Assembly (NCBI RefSeq): GCF_963576545.1
Contig: NC_083646.1
Location: forward strand, 27,719,027-27,783,026
Origin: Limanda limanda
Taxonomy: Eukaryota > Chordata > Actinopteri > Pleuronectiformes > Pleuronectidae
Direction of reading: 5' to 3'
Length of the DNA: 64,000 bases
Part shown: positions 23,030 through 36,403 of the stretch, piece after piece
How the letters are laid out: each line of letters starts with the position of its first letter
Numbering within the stretch: the first letter of the stretch is position 1
Program-made: the position numbers and the translations under genes
The notes under the pieces: model-generated
Databases searched by the model: none
The model's input: only the letters and a program-made list of their open reading frames with translations
What the model was told of the DNA's origin: nothing

Positions 23030-25755
23030 TGTTTTAATGGAATACTGAGAAAGTTTAGTAACAACAATTAGACAATTGAAGTTCAAATTATGAAGGAATT
23101 TCAGCTCTATATTGTGTCTTCTTTATATTTAAAATAATAATCGAACTGAGTGGAGATGTATGTTGTAGCCAAACAGCCGGCTGCTGTGTTTTGTCACTGT
23201 GCAGTCAATGGGGGATTAAATATTACACTGAAAAAATAAATCATTAAATCAATGAATGTTTCGTAGCAATTTTGAAAGTAGTGGTGAAATGGTAGCATAT
23301 AATTCATGGAAAACAGCTTAGTGTGCCATTGACATGTGAATATGATGCCAGTATTTTTGGGAGGACAGATATTTTTATGGAAAGCTGGGAGAAGTTTGGA
23401 GATTACAGGGCACAGACATATCATACCCAGCATCATTTCTTCCTGTTGAGCGGATTGCTGGTAGAGGTGTGGTTAACAAATCTTCTGTGCATTTAACCAG
23501 CACAATTGAAAAAGTGACTGTAATCATGCCACTCTGTACAGTGGTTGAGATTCAGGATTGTTTTGGATGACAATAAAAATTTGAAATAAAGTACATTGTT
23601 TCATTTGACAGCATTGACCTTTGTTCGTGGTATACAATGTAATTCATTACAGCACACTTACTTATTTAAGAACAATTTAAAATTTCAGGTTTTATATATA
23701 TTTTCAGCCTGGTGTACTCAGCCAGATAATTTAGTTGCTGCCTCTTAGAAAAAGGTGTTATCTGCTCTGAGGGAAACTGTCCTGATTTGCATTTGTGAAG
23801 CTCAGAGCATTGCCATTTGCATGTGAAAGCCTCCTCTAGGCGTAGGAGCAGGGGGGTCACCTCACAACAGATATCAGGCTTGAAAACTGCAGGAAACAGG
23901 AGAGTTTCCTTTGCTGCCTGCAGATTTGTGTGAAAAGCTGTTAACCGAAGAATGTGCCAACACTTTCCTGCGACACATAATGACACAAACGCTTCTTTTC
24001 ATGCAGTGTGTAGTTCAAAATATTAAGTTGGTGGAACTCTTTTTCTTGTTTAAGTGTTTAAACAGACACCATTACCTCTTTGCCTTTTTAAATGTATTAA
24101 TTTCTAATTAATGCCCAACGCCAGTTGATGTAATCGGATGTTAGTGACCACCAGCGGATGTTAGGGACATCTCTTCAGTTGTGTACCTTGGTGTCATCAG
24201 GTGTTTCGGCCTTTCACAAGACACCCTCTTCTAAGGCAGGCCCACCACAGGTTGATCAGACCTGGGTGCATGTCCCTAGCATCTCGGGGCCCATTCGGGA
24301 TCTTTCCTCCTGATCCAAATCCATTGGCTACAGTGTTTTGCAGTGTGCAATGTTTCTTTAATGGTCTGGCGCAGGACATTTCCATGTTGGGACTTTAAGC
24401 CGCTTGCACACTTCCAACAACATCTCCCAGTCTCTGGCTTTCTCAACTGACCATTCCTGGTCAGTGGAGGAGGCACTTTCTAATGTTTTTGTATATAGTC
24501 AAATTTGCACAACCTTTCCACAAAACATTGAGATATCTCAATTCGTTGGTCCTATGCTGTGTACGAAATCCCTCACTAATCACTATATGGTCCGCTTAAT
24601 AGTGGGTTCCAAATTTTGGAACGCTTTCCATATGTTTAGTGAAACCAAGCAATGCCATGCAATGTGCTCACACTGGAAGTACAAGAGGAGAAAGGGCAGC
24701 AGGAAAAACCCGACCTGTCATACAGCCGAGCAGCACAAACTGCAGACAATATGTTTATTTATACATGAAAGATAGTCATTCAACGTGTGCAATGCAATAA
24801 GAAGGAATAACATAAACGATGTAATAAAAATGTAAAAAAAAAAATCCTCAATATCTGTGTCAGTACCAAATGGAGGTACTATCTTAACAGTACACAAAAC
24901 AAGATTTTTTTTGGACTTCACACTGTACCCATACACCTGAATTCACCACAACAAATATATAATGCAATGGTAAATCTTTAAGCTACGGAGGAATACTGAT
25001 CTTATTGTGTTGGTAGAGTCAGATCCCATGTATGGAATAATATCATAATATGAATACTTGCATAACATGTCACTCCTAATTGTGGGGGATTGAAGGCATA
25101 TTAGATGCATGTTAGATGCGTCATCAACCCCAGGCTCGCTCGCTGTGAATACGGCGGGGGATCCCCTGCTGTGGTTTCACATCAGATTCTACCGACTTTC
25201 TGCAGACTTTATTCTAGAGGCCAAGGTGGAGAAAGTCTGCAGGTTATCCAGAGCATTTCACAACGACATTTTGCACTCACACATGTACCTCCTCCTGAAG
25301 AAAATGCATAGAATTTTGAGAATTCATTGCATGTCTGAAAGCAGCTTCTGTGTTTGGGAATTCCCCCACGTGTGTCAAGATGTGTGTGTCTTTTTGTACA
25401 TGTGTGTGTATGTGTATATCAGGGCTCTGTCTGGAATGTTTTATTGTTGCTAACACATTGCAGTTATTAGCATTAGGGGGTAGATGTGCCAGTGTAAGCA
25501 GCATGCCTCACATGCTCAGCCCAGGCTTGTGGTTAGCTGATGGAGACATCTGAAGGAACAGAGCCCCTCAGATCTAAATCAAAAAGAATTTCTCCTTCTT
25601 TTTCATTCTCTCTCTTGGTTGTCTTTTCACTCCACTTTCCTGTTTTCCCTCTTTCTTTTTTTCTGCCTTGGCTTTTTGTTCTCTTAACTGTTGTCATCAA
25701 CATTTGGGTATGTCAAGTGCAATAATAGCAGGGACATGGTATGTTAATATCAAGA
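23030..25755 (+). other. vps13b: vps13b intron sequence, nothing recognised
   Basis: AT-rich sequence with short, unrelated frames, the longest about 120 residues and without a recognisable domain. No RNA gene, splice-bounded exon or repeat terminus is supported. Confidence 0.55.
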
Positions 25756-25761
25756 GTTCAA

Positions 25762-26029
25762 GGTAAATGGATTTGTATTTATAAAGCGCTTTTCTAGTCT
25801 GATGATGACCACTCAAAGCGCTTTACAGTACAGTTTCACATTCACCTATTCACACACACATTCATACAGTGCATCTACTTGCAGCACTTTGTTATTCTAT
25901 GGGGGGGCCATTCAGGGTTCAGCATCTTGCCCAAGGACACTTCGGCATGCAGATGGTTCAGACTGGGGATCGAACCGCAGACCTTTAGGTTGGAGGACGA
26001 CCACTCTACCCCTCAGCCACAGCCGCCCA
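25762..26029 (-). mobile_element. tRNA-derived SINE
   Basis: Read on the minus strand, the head (26029 downward) has a box A-like GGCTGAGGGGTAGAG and a box B GGTTCGATCCCC at tRNA-like spacing. A body containing GTGTCCTTGGGCAAGATGCTG follows, then a tail with AAAGCGCTTT and TATAAATACAAATCC. The tail is shared by many fish SINEs and their partner LINEs. The internal Pol III promoter looks preserved. A + strand tail fragment of the same type lies at 51704-51775. Confidence 0.85.
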
Positions 26030-26056
26030 TTCTGCCCAGTTCACTGGGCAGAATGT
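26029..26056. repeat. Perfect 13-bp inverted repeat next to the SINE
   Basis: CATTCTGCCCAGT is followed, after two bases, by its exact reverse complement. It begins at the 5' (head) end of the SINE. It could be a small insertion footprint or a chance hairpin. Confidence 0.85.
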
Positions 26057-28540
26057 GAATGGGGGCAAATGAAAAGAAAATGGAGACTGGTCAGCCAGGT
26101 TCCAAATTGCATCACAACACCTACATCACAATTAGTAATTTGCCTGCCTGAATTACTAATCTTCATGGGATTGGATTTACTATGACTTAAAATCCTTAGT
26201 TTGAACAACATTTGGGAAAAGCAGAATGTATGCTATGGAAGAGCTCCTGCCTTAGCTCTATCTCTGCTTTGTTATGGTTAACTAATAACCTATTTACTAT
26301 TTTCGGAAAATAATTTGCAGTTATATAGCAAAGAAACTGATTTCAGCATTACACTGGCTTTGAGATTTAATGCAGAATTATCCACACTTTAACTGAAGCA
26401 TCAACAGCTACATTACTTTAAACACAAGATTGGTGGCTGCTGCTGTTTCCTGACAACTTCTTGTAAGACTAAAAATGTAATGGAGATCAAACCTGTTCTA
26501 CAGAATGCGATAAGTCCACAGTTGCGCGAAAATGCACTCCAACAAGTCATATTTTGCGATGGACAATAGCTGCACTAATTAAACCTTGTTGAACATTATA
26601 AATGGGTTTCCGAGTGACATCAGCAGTAACATGCATATACGGGCAAGGCGTAGACCGTCTTAGAATGAATAAGAGTTTTGGTGGGGATCGATATCAAAAG
26701 TTGTGTGATTTGCAAAAAAATATATTATCATTCAAAGAAATAAGCCTGCATGTTAGCTTAGAGCAGAATAAGTTGTTATCCACAATGATCTGGTCAGAGC
26801 TCTGGATTTCATGAAGTCTGCGGATGGTTTCAGACGGAAACGGCAGGAATAGACAGCAGTTGTAGGGTCACACAGCTCCTACTGTTTAAGGCTGATAAAT
26901 GAATGATCTGTGTTTGACATGTGTTTAGCGTTTCATGTTGGGAAACAGTTACAGAGGATAGCCAAGCAGACTGTTGGCTTTGAAAGCAGGATTTTCATAC
27001 ATGTTAATGTTAAAAAGACAATAACCACAGGACATCACATCCTTACTTTTTTAAGATAATGCAAGTTCAATGGCTGAACAAGATGCCCAGATGAGATACT
27101 TAGAAATCAGAAGTCCTAATATTGCTCCCTGTGGGAATGGTCTGTAACTGGGGTCTATGTTTGTTGTTATTCTGGGTATGCTGGAGTCAGATATTAAACA
27201 TAGCCATTTTGACTTGGGTACAGTGGAGGCAGTCTTGGCAGAGACCTACAGCGTGACATCACCAGTGCTGTCAATGTGATTCCTCTCTCGTTAGAGTGAA
27301 ATAGTTTTGTAATTGTGCATTCTCATTTTGGCAGATACATTGGAATCGTTTCCATGTCCCCATTCCCCGCTCTTTAATGAAGATGTTAGATTTCAGCTTC
27401 TGAAAGTAAAAAGGCAAATGCTTGGAAAATTAACCCTTAGCTGTCATCGTAAAATTTTGAAGGATGAAAATGTTCTAAGTGATACTTTGGCTGTTACAGA
27501 CCTTGTAAACAGGCCACCCCCCTTTAATATCAATCTTAACAAATCCCGCATCCCTGGCTATTCTCTGTTGTGGTAACATTTAATTGATTTGAATATCAAT
27601 ATTGTCACGAGTTAAAAATATAACTGGGATTGATACATATTATTGGACTATGATAATTTGTCTAGGATATGTTGTTTCTATAGCAATTAAAAAATATAGT
27701 ATATCACTATAGTGGGAAGAAAATTTACTAATATGTACAGTATAATATTTATTTTATATAGGAATCATAATAACTTAACTTTGGACATTGTAGAGCAATA
27801 CTTCAATTTTCACTATACATTTAAGTGTGGTTAAAGTGGCAGTCTTGTAGATTTTCATTACAATTCATCATTATTAAGTCACTATCTATGGACAACTGAG
27901 GTAACGCTGGTGATTGAGTCTTCAGCCCACTGATGACACATTTCAGTATTTATATGTCTGCAAAATGATGAACTGTGTTTTTGTTCTCACATTCCTGGGA
28001 AAAGTATTAAGTTGCTGTTAATGCTAATTAAACATTTCCTACTGCTACCGATTCACATTAAGATTCCTGTATTCTCTGAAGTGGTCACAGGAAATGCAAT
28101 GTGTTCATCTGTGAGCTCAGCACTTACTGCAATCATTCTTCAAAAGAGAATCAGCAATACAAGACGATATTCATTTTCTGTAGAAATATTGCAGGGAGTA
28201 ATGAAGCATGAGGGGATTACCACATACGAGTTAGATGAAGAGCTGCAGGTTGAACACATCCAATTTCTCAGTGAGGTAACCAGCTCATTTCATTGTGCCC
28301 TGCTATTTGCAGACTCATTCAGTGTGTAGAATAATGTCAGGCCACGGTTGCCAACATAATAATCAAAGGGCAGATTATTGTGTAAACTATTAAAATGACA
28401 ATTGTTGGTTCGGCTATAGGTCAAATAATATTGTGGGCAGCAATGACATGACACATTGTTTTGTTTAGAATTTATTATTATTTTCTGGGCTTTGTTCCAT
28501 CCACAATTACTTGATAGGGGTCAGTAGGTACCCTCAAAGT
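26057..28540 (+). other. vps13b: vps13b intron sequence, nothing recognised
   Basis: AT-rich sequence, with short frames only. I found no conserved protein segment, repeat terminus or structured RNA that I could support. Confidence 0.55.
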
Positions 28541-28949
28541 ATGAAAACAGTCACTCCACGTACTTTTTCACTAAGTCCATTCTAAGAAACGTTGCATTTC
28601 GTACTTCCTCGCCCGTATGATGTCATCTTGAAATCGCATCTTCTCTCAGCCCCACCTAGCCGGTAACAGTCCAGCCGCCGAACCCACCGACTGGCCTTCT
28701 AAAACTTGAACAAACATGAGGACGGTGTAACTTACCGTTCAGAAACATCGTGTTGTAACCGACTGTAAATATGTGGCTGGTCTTCTATAGATGTATCCAA
28801 ACATAAAAACGTGACTTTCAGCTGTGTTTACCAGAGAGTGTCAATGTACCAGAATGAGACGTGTGTCAGCCAATCAGAGCAGGGGCTGATAAATAATCAA
28901 TGAGGCAGGCGAAAAACAGCCTGTTCTGTCTGGAACACCAGAGAGAGGC

Positions 28950-29074
28950 AGAAGAGAGGAAATGGAAATACACATTGCAGCAGTTTTTTTGACTTGAAAC
29001 CACTGATATATCATCTTAGGTGTACCAATACCTCAAATGAAATCCAAGAAAGGTGTAAAATATGGGCCCTTTAA
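28950..29074 (-). mobile_element. End of a second TTAA-type MITE (partial)
   Basis: AGGGCCCATATTTTACACC, read on the minus strand from 29070, abuts a TTAA at 29071-29074. It resembles the left end of the element at 10350. No matching opposite end was found between 28300 and 28950, so the copy is truncated or diverged and the left coordinate is approximate. Confidence 0.4.
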
Positions 29075-29078
29075 ATTC

Positions 29079-32000
29079 AGTTTACATTATACAGCACTTT
29101 GTTTATATTTCAGGACCCCACACATCTATGTTGATTTTCTCTCTCAGTTGTGGATATCATTACTTTAGAGAGGGGAAAAGAAAGAGAGCGAGAGACCACA
29201 TCTTTGTAATAAGCTGTTGTCATTGAGATAATTATTCAGAGTGTCACACAATGTGATATTCATCTGGGTTCATTTTGGTCTTTAATCCCTCCAGTCTGAC
29301 ATGGATTCCAGCTGTACAGCTCTACTGTGCTTTCAAGTATGGGTCATTATATTTAGGCCGTGTGAGACTGTACATCTATTTGTGTGGTGTGGTATTCAAG
29401 TGTTTTGTCTTTAGTGTTTGTGGTTTAGTGTGTTGGTATACAAAATACAGATGATGCCAGTAAAGACCTTTGGCACACGGGAAAGAGTGTGTGACAAAGT
29501 GCTGACTGGCAACAGCCTTCCTGATTCTACCTCTATTTGAGGAGAAAATGAAACCCCTGTCTGTAATCACAGCGTAATGGCTTTCTACATTTGTTGCAGT
29601 TTCATTAAAAACCCATTAGCAGCTAATTTTTAGTTGAGCTGATGGATGCCTTTGAAGCCAAGGGACATTAAAGAAAAGGTCATTTGAGTCAAATGCGATG
29701 AGCTCCATTTTTTTCAGCTCACATTCCAGTTGGGTTGTCATCAATGGGTCGAGCAGCTTAAGTGTAAAAGCGGTGGCTGCATACCACCTGACATTACTGG
29801 AACTCTCCCAAACTGTGACTGTATGTTTGAAACAGTTAGCCACTTCTCTTGTGTCAGTCATCTCAGTGCCAGCTGGAAACTATTCTAATGAGAACCAGGG
29901 TCATTGCTGTTAAAATAAGCTTCGGACTACCTGGATATAGATTGGTTGAGAAGGTCTAGAGGAATGAACATGATTACAATGAAGAACTAGAATCAACTGT
30001 ACAGAAAGATCTTAGAAGGAAACAAAGGAACTAAAGTTTCTAAGATCAAGATGACACGAGAACAAGAGTTGACCAGTAGAATTGAGAATAGATAAACTGT
30101 TTCAAAAGCAGTGTGCTCTATGGTGTATGTGAGGCATTTGTATCATGTGTAGTGGTGGACTGTCCTCAGTATCGTTATGGAAAAACAATTTGAAAACCAT
30201 CACATCCACAGTGTCCCATTCCCTGGCAGCAAGTAAGCCGTTTTCAGACATGACCTGCAGATAGAGTCTGGAGAATTGGTCCGGACTTAGCCTATAATTT
30301 GCTCATGCAATGGTAGGTTCTCTGCACAGACACGTTCACAACAGTAACAAATCCTCTTATTCTCTGCGTGTGTGTTAATTCTGCTGCGGAAATCACATGA
30401 TTTTCTTGACAACACACACACACTGTTGTCAGGTCTTATCGCCACAAACTCTCTAGACATATGTGTATACTAATGATTTAGAGGAGGGGCTTTGTCTGAG
30501 ATAAGGAGCTATTGGGTTACCTTCATGTATTTGCTCACTCGGTAGGCGTTTACCCTCCACTGCCTGGCTTCCAATCTCCAGTCCTGCTACTTTGATATCA
30601 GCATGGGTTCAACAGAAACCTGCAGAGGAAAAACAACAATAACAAAACGTGTGTTTATCCATCAGTGATCCTCTGCATGCATCCATTCATTTGCTGAAAC
30701 TGTCTGAAATTGAGTGGTTAATTACTTTGTAATACGTGGAGGCGAAAAACAAATAAAGAAAGTGCCATGTTTTGTTTTTCAGAAACGTGCCTTGGGCAAT
30801 AAAAACAAACTGCCAATTTTCAAGGACAAAACCTCAAATTGCAATGAGGCCATTATTATATTTTTCTTTATACTGAGTAACGTATATCATATTATGTGTA
30901 ATCTAAAATTGGTGTAATTTTAATGTTTAGTTTATATTTAAAACAGTTTACATTGATTGCCAGAAACTAAAGAATTTGGCAATGTCAGGTTATGTTTATG
31001 TCCTATTAGGTGTCCACACATCACAATGTTAACATTTGTGCTTGCTGTGACCTGAAATGATCCACTCATCAGAAATCTTAAGGTGTTCTTATCACAGTTT
31101 ACATATAAATTGCATTGCCAATGGCAGTTTTGATTTGACTGGTTTCTTGTGTCTGTAAGTTGAAGCTTGTTTATTTGTTCTTGTTAAACTGTGACAGTAT
31201 TTGCAAAGGTGCAGTTTCAAATCGCTAGAGGTGGTGGTTCAGCTAATGTGTTGAACAGCTCATATGAGGGTCGGCCCTCCAGACAGGCTTAACACACTGC
31301 CTCTTGGTTCCCCGACTGAGCCAGACGTGTAATAGGAAAGAGGTCAGATCTGGCTTTCCTGTGCCCTAACCCTCCATGGGTTCCCACTTACCCTCTGAGT
31401 AGGGGGTCCCCCTAACTTGTCACTCACACTGCCAGAACCTGCTTCGTTTTTCTTTTTTCCGTGTCTCTGTTCTTGTCTCATTATTTCCAAGTCATTATCA
31501 GACTGTTCCACTTTCTTATTCAGTCGCCCCCCCCCCCCCCCCCCACTATCTTTTTGTTTCTTTTCCCTTTTCCTTTTTTGCTACCGTCATATTTGGTCAA
31601 CAGCTGAGTTGACATGCCTACAGGGGAAGAACCCCCCTTTCCCTGGTCCTTCTGTCTTTCTCTCCTTCCCTATCCCTCCCTCTCTGTCCTGCACCCTGTT
31701 GTGGCATTGAAGGTATCAGTTTACCCGGCAGCAGCTGAGGCAGCCTTCATTTGTCCCAGGGCTTCCTTCTGAACAGGCATTTTTGGTCTCTGGAGAATTG
31801 CTCATTGCCCACACTGACATTGCATGCTTAATTGCGCTACGTCCAAATTTGGCAGTCTTTTCCTTTAGTGGCAGTTTGAGTTGTTGAACTGTTGAAATGT
31901 AGTCTTGGCCTGCAGGGATAGGAATTCCTTTAGGTATAGATATGAGAGTCAACAAGGGAGAGAGACTGTTTCTAATGGGCTCAAGTAGCATATAGCTATA

Positions 32001-33190
32001 TATTAACACCGTAACATGTGAGCATGTATTATTAAATACTAATCACATCTGAATCCATTTTTAGAGTTTTCTATTTAGATAAAACTTTTAAAGTTGAATG
32101 ACGAGTTCACAAATGAAGTGTGAATATGACCAAGTTATTTACACATTATTATTTGCCGATCTCTGTTCTTTGGAACCTTGAAGTATTTATTATCCCTTGT
32201 CTTGTGTTTACCAATTCCCACCACTCACTGATGGAGTAAAAGGGCTTGCGTAGTGCAGTTCTACCGCAAAGACCCTTGCTGAAGTAAAGTGCAAATATTA
32301 CTGCCAGAACCTCTCTCATCTCTTTTGGCAATTGCATGTTTACTTTACCGCACTGGGGAATCTTGTTTCTCTGTAAATGTATCCACAACTCATATTATGC
32401 AAAGTATGTTTAAAACCTAATCTTAGTTACTTAACCACACAGAGAGAAAGGGTTTCATTATAATTAAATATTGTCAGAACCAGGGAATGTGTGTTTATTT
32501 CACAGGGTATATAATATGTACAGCATGTGTCTTTCCTGAAAGGTGTGGCTGATGGTTTTTCTTTGCTCATTTAAGTTTGTGTGAATGAAGTGTGTGCTCA
32601 ACTGCTCATAAAGTAAACAAATATATTTGGTTTGAGACTTTCATTGTTTACATTAGTCAGCGAAGGGGTGACTCCTGTGACACTCTGCTACACCGATCTG
32701 ATATTTAAATGCTAAACATATGTGAACGCCTGTTTCTTTGTCTTAATTGTCTGACCAACTTACCGCCCAGGCTGCAGATATCTCTAATCAATGCCATACT
32801 GAGGGTTAACACACTCGACTCTCAACTCGCCCTCACTTGTCTAGAGTGGTTCTGTTTGGGTTCCTTTCTTTTTCCCTTGTATGTTAAACTTTTTTTGTAT
32901 TGTGCATTTCATTTTTATCCACCATTCTGTGTTGCAGACCTATGTCTACAGTGACTATGAATATGTGGTATTTATTCAACTATACATAGTCATATTTTAA
33001 TATGATGTGAAAATGCTTTTCTTCTGATCATTTTTTATGATTAAAGAGTTTTTTCAGCAGTTCTGTCTGCCTTCCAAAATGGACAAATATTTGTCCTCTG
33101 CATTCAAAAAAAGATTTGCCAAATTATTATTCCCAGTCAGTCCCATTTTAGTCTCTGCTAAAACTTGGAAACACGATTACCAAAACACTA
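29079..33190 (+). other. vps13b: vps13b intron sequence with little structure
   Basis: AT-rich sequence. A run of 18 C's lies at 31527-31544 in a pyrimidine-rich patch (31440-31700). No exon, RNA gene or mobile-element end is supported. Confidence 0.55.
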
Positions 33191-33331
33191 GACATTTTGA
33201 TGGAGCTCCTCCAGAGTTGGTCACATGTTCACTTAAGATACTTAAGTAGGTCACATGAGTTGGTCACATGATCACTTAAGATACTTAAGTGATCATGTGA
33301 CCAACTCTAGAGAAGCTCCATCAAAAATGTC
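33191..33331. repeat. Fold-back element with ~55-bp inverted arms
   Basis: GACATTTTGATGGAGCTCC at the left is mirrored by the inverse of CTCCATCAAAAATGTC at the right. The arms continue inward through GAGTTGGTCACATG and CACTTAAG, with a few mismatches. The centre repeats a unit of GTTGGTCACATGATCACTTAAG, so the stem can slip. It looks like a small fold-back MITE; a target duplication is not clear. Confidence 0.8.
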
Positions 33332-34553
33332 TACGACCAGATTGTCTCGTATCGAGAGCCTTGATTTCTATGATTTAAGCCTCAGTAGAGTGTTCAAACA
33401 TACTGGGAACATTATGAAATAATAATACAAAACATGCCAATTACTTTTGTGCATTTGAGAAGCTGAAGATAGTTTTCAATTACTCAGTAACAGTAAATTT
33501 CAGCTACATCCACACAAAAACAGTTAAGTTCAAAAATGGCTTCCACACTACTCTGTTCCAATATGTTTGGAAACGTTTAGTTAAGTTGGAAACCTCTGGG
33601 CTTTCATTTTGGTTTGTATAGACAAAACTGAGACAGTGATGCAAAAGATGTTGCAAAATCATCTTTCCCCTCCTGATACCTTTTACTATAAAGTGACTTT
33701 CTTTTCTGGAAGAAAACAGTATCATCCTCGACTACCAGTGGTGGATGCAACATAAATCACAAATTACAGGTTGCTGACCTTGCTGTCCTCGCTAGCTGCT
33801 TTTGTGCAGTTAAATGCCTCACTTTTTAATGCTACAACTGCAGGCCCATGTTCCTATGGTATCCATTGGCAGGCGTGAGTATGGATGGAGATTATTTCTG
33901 ATACATAGCTAAAAACTTTTGTGTGGAGACAACCACCTTTTTCTTTTAACCACAGTCTCATAGCTCCTCCACCTCATGTCACAGAGCACCCACTAGGCTG
34001 AGGCACTCAACAAGTTGAACCAATAAATAACCTCCTCATCCAGAACCTTGGCTCACTGTGTTTATCTCCTAGCTCATCTCTGAAGGGGAAGTCCATTTAA
34101 TCGTCACACACCCACACACACCCACACACACTCACACACATGGACTTACATTCCTGGGCTTAACGGGTTGATGGTCTCTGAGTGCAGGTGACGTGCTGTT
34201 GTGGAGGAGAGTTTCCCCCTTCTCATCCATGGACCTCAGTTTATTTGCAGAACCCATTGTTAAATGGGATGGGAGCAAAGGGTTGTGTGTGTTGTGTGTG
34301 GGTGTGTGGGTGGGTGGGGTATACAGTGGTATATGAGAGATGCTCCCCCAACCACTTCTCTGCACATTGCATATGTAGCGATACAATCAGCTTGCATGTC
34401 TCCCAATAATTTAATTTCCCTCCTTGACCAGATACGTTTTTTTAGATTAGATGTGTAACATTTTTCCACATTAACAGAATTTCCATGCTTTGTTTTGTAA
34501 TCAATCTTGCTCATCTGTCTTTAACCCAGATTTTGTATGCCTTTTTCCTGTGT
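33332..34553 (+). other. vps13b: vps13b intron sequence, minor simple repeats only
   Basis: Apart from a CA-rich patch (about 34104-34140) and a GT/GGGT-rich patch (about 34282-34318), nothing is recognisable. Confidence 0.55.
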
Positions 34554-34561
34554 GCGCGTGT

Positions 34562-35912
34562 CAGTGTTAATTTTGGCAGCTATTTTTGATTTAGTCTTAG
34601 TTTTAGTCTTTTGACGAAAATGCATATTAGTTTTAGTCACATTTAGTCATTTTTATCCTTCTTAGTTTTAGTCTAGTTTTAGTCGACGAAAACAAATTAC
34701 ATTTTAGTCTAGTTTTAGTCGACGAAAACGAATTACATTTTAGTCTAGTTTTAGTCGACGAAAACAAATTACATTTTAGTCCAGTTTTAGTCACATTTAA
34801 TAGCCACATTAAACTCCTTATCTTCCCTTCTCAGGTCCAAGGACCCCCTGTGTTGTGTCTACAACTGCATACTAGTCTAGCTTTCAGTACTTAGGTTGTC
34901 CATTAGATGTCCCTCCTATAGGTCTATAGCAGGGGTCGGCAACCTTTACTATCAAAAGAGCCATTTTGCCCCCTCTTCCCCCAAATAAAATTTGTCTGGA
35001 GTCGCAAAACATATTTGATAACAAAGCTGATAAAATTTTATATAAAGTTATACTATACTAATCTGTAGATTATTGCATTTATGAAATTATAGAACAACAA
35101 TAAAGAAAACTGTTGACATTTTATTTATTTTTACCTGTTACAACAAAGGGAAACACCAAATGCTTATGAAGAGGAGAAGAAAATACACAGGCAAGTGTAG
35201 GTCTACTTTGAAATAAATTAAACGCAGAACTATGTAGGGTTATTTGAGTCATCCCCATATTTGTGGGAAATGTATGAAATAAGAAGTACCCTATTTTGAA
35301 ATAAATAAAAACATATAGCTGCAACCTATATATTTTAGTTGGCAAAATGTGAAAACAAAAAGTTAAAGCAGATCAGACTGGAGGCGGACAGTGAAACTGA
35401 AGCTCGGTAGAAACCAGCTGCAGCTTCTGCTCTGATCCAGAAGCTGCGGCGCTGATCTCAGAGCAGCTGAGACCAGAGGAACTCTGTGTTTTCACTGTTT
35501 CCATAGTTAAGAAGCAGCCGGTGAGTCAGTGAGCGGCCTGCTTCACGTGAACGAGCTCTGATCTCACTGTGTCTCTCTGAGCGAGTGCGCTGCGGCAGGG
35601 GGCGGAGCCTCGGGACCGGAGCGCTCTCTGGGAGCACACACACACGCACACACACACACGGACACACACACTCGCCGCTCCGGGTACTTCATGACGGCCT
35701 GATACGATTATGTTTTTAAAAATTGTTGTGACTTAGTCAACCGCCAACATTTTCGTTTCGTCTCGTCTCGTTAACGAAAATTAAAATAGATTTCGTCATA
35801 GTTTTTATTTTCAAAGATCCATTTCGTTACGTCTTCGTCTCGTCTTAGTCATAGGAAAAGGGGCGTTAACGAATATTTTTCGTTATCGTTATCGTCAACG
35901 AAATTAACACTG
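34562..35912. mobile_element. hAT-type non-autonomous transposon, copy 2 (1,351 bp)
   Basis: Same family and orientation as 8793-10090, very similar throughout, with an independent perfect 8-bp target duplication, GCGCGTGT, at 34554-34561 and 35913-35920. It has three copies of the 36-bp internal unit (34670-34777) where copy 1 has two, and a slightly longer right end (an extra ACGAAAATT-containing segment near 35775). It encodes no transposase. Confidence 0.93.
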
Positions 35913-36285
35913 GCGCGTGTGCAATTTTTGTTCTTTAAAAACTTCCATGATAGTAATAATAAACTTTTTAAATAAAGTTTATTACTGTTATTATTATCTG
36001 TATGACCATGAATACCATTACAACTTTAGAAAACTAGGCTATGCTTTGTCAAGAAAAATGTGACGGTGTGGTTACTCTGATTGCAACCTAATAAGCAAAG
36101 ATCATCTGATGAATACAAAATATTGTAATAAAAAAGATTATATCGCTTAAGAGACTTTAACATTAAAGAATCATTTACTAATCTAGGATTAATTAAATGA
36201 TTGCGATAAGTTTACCACTTATGTAGTTCTTTGTTGAGAACTTCATTAACTATCCTCACTGGTTTCTTGTTTGTTTTTTCTTTAG

Positions 36286-36403
36286 GACGACCACGAGAGC
36301 GGTTCTAGCTCCACCAGTCGCAGTGCCTCAGACAGCTCCAAGGCTGTGGCTAAGCCCCGCCGCCTCCAGCAGGCTGCCCCCAGCGACCCAGACCTACCCC
36401 CAG
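36286..36403 (+). CDS. vps13b: vps13b coding exon 3
   Basis: Encodes residues 98-136 and the first base of codon 137. It starts DDHESGSSSTSRSASDSSKA and ends with QQAAPSDPDLPP. This serine-rich, basic linker is present in vertebrate VPS13B and is less conserved than the exons around it. The acceptor is TTTCTTTAG and the donor is CCCCCAG/GTAAAT, giving phase 0 in and phase 1 out. Confidence 0.95.

Noticed and set aside
25105..25453. Open frame of 114 codons with a protein-like middle part
   Set aside because: No clear acceptor/donor pair, no recognised family, and the end is GT-rich simple sequence.
25960..26029. Functional tRNA gene
   Set aside because: Box A and box B are present, but the cloverleaf is incomplete and the sequence continues directly into a SINE body and tail.
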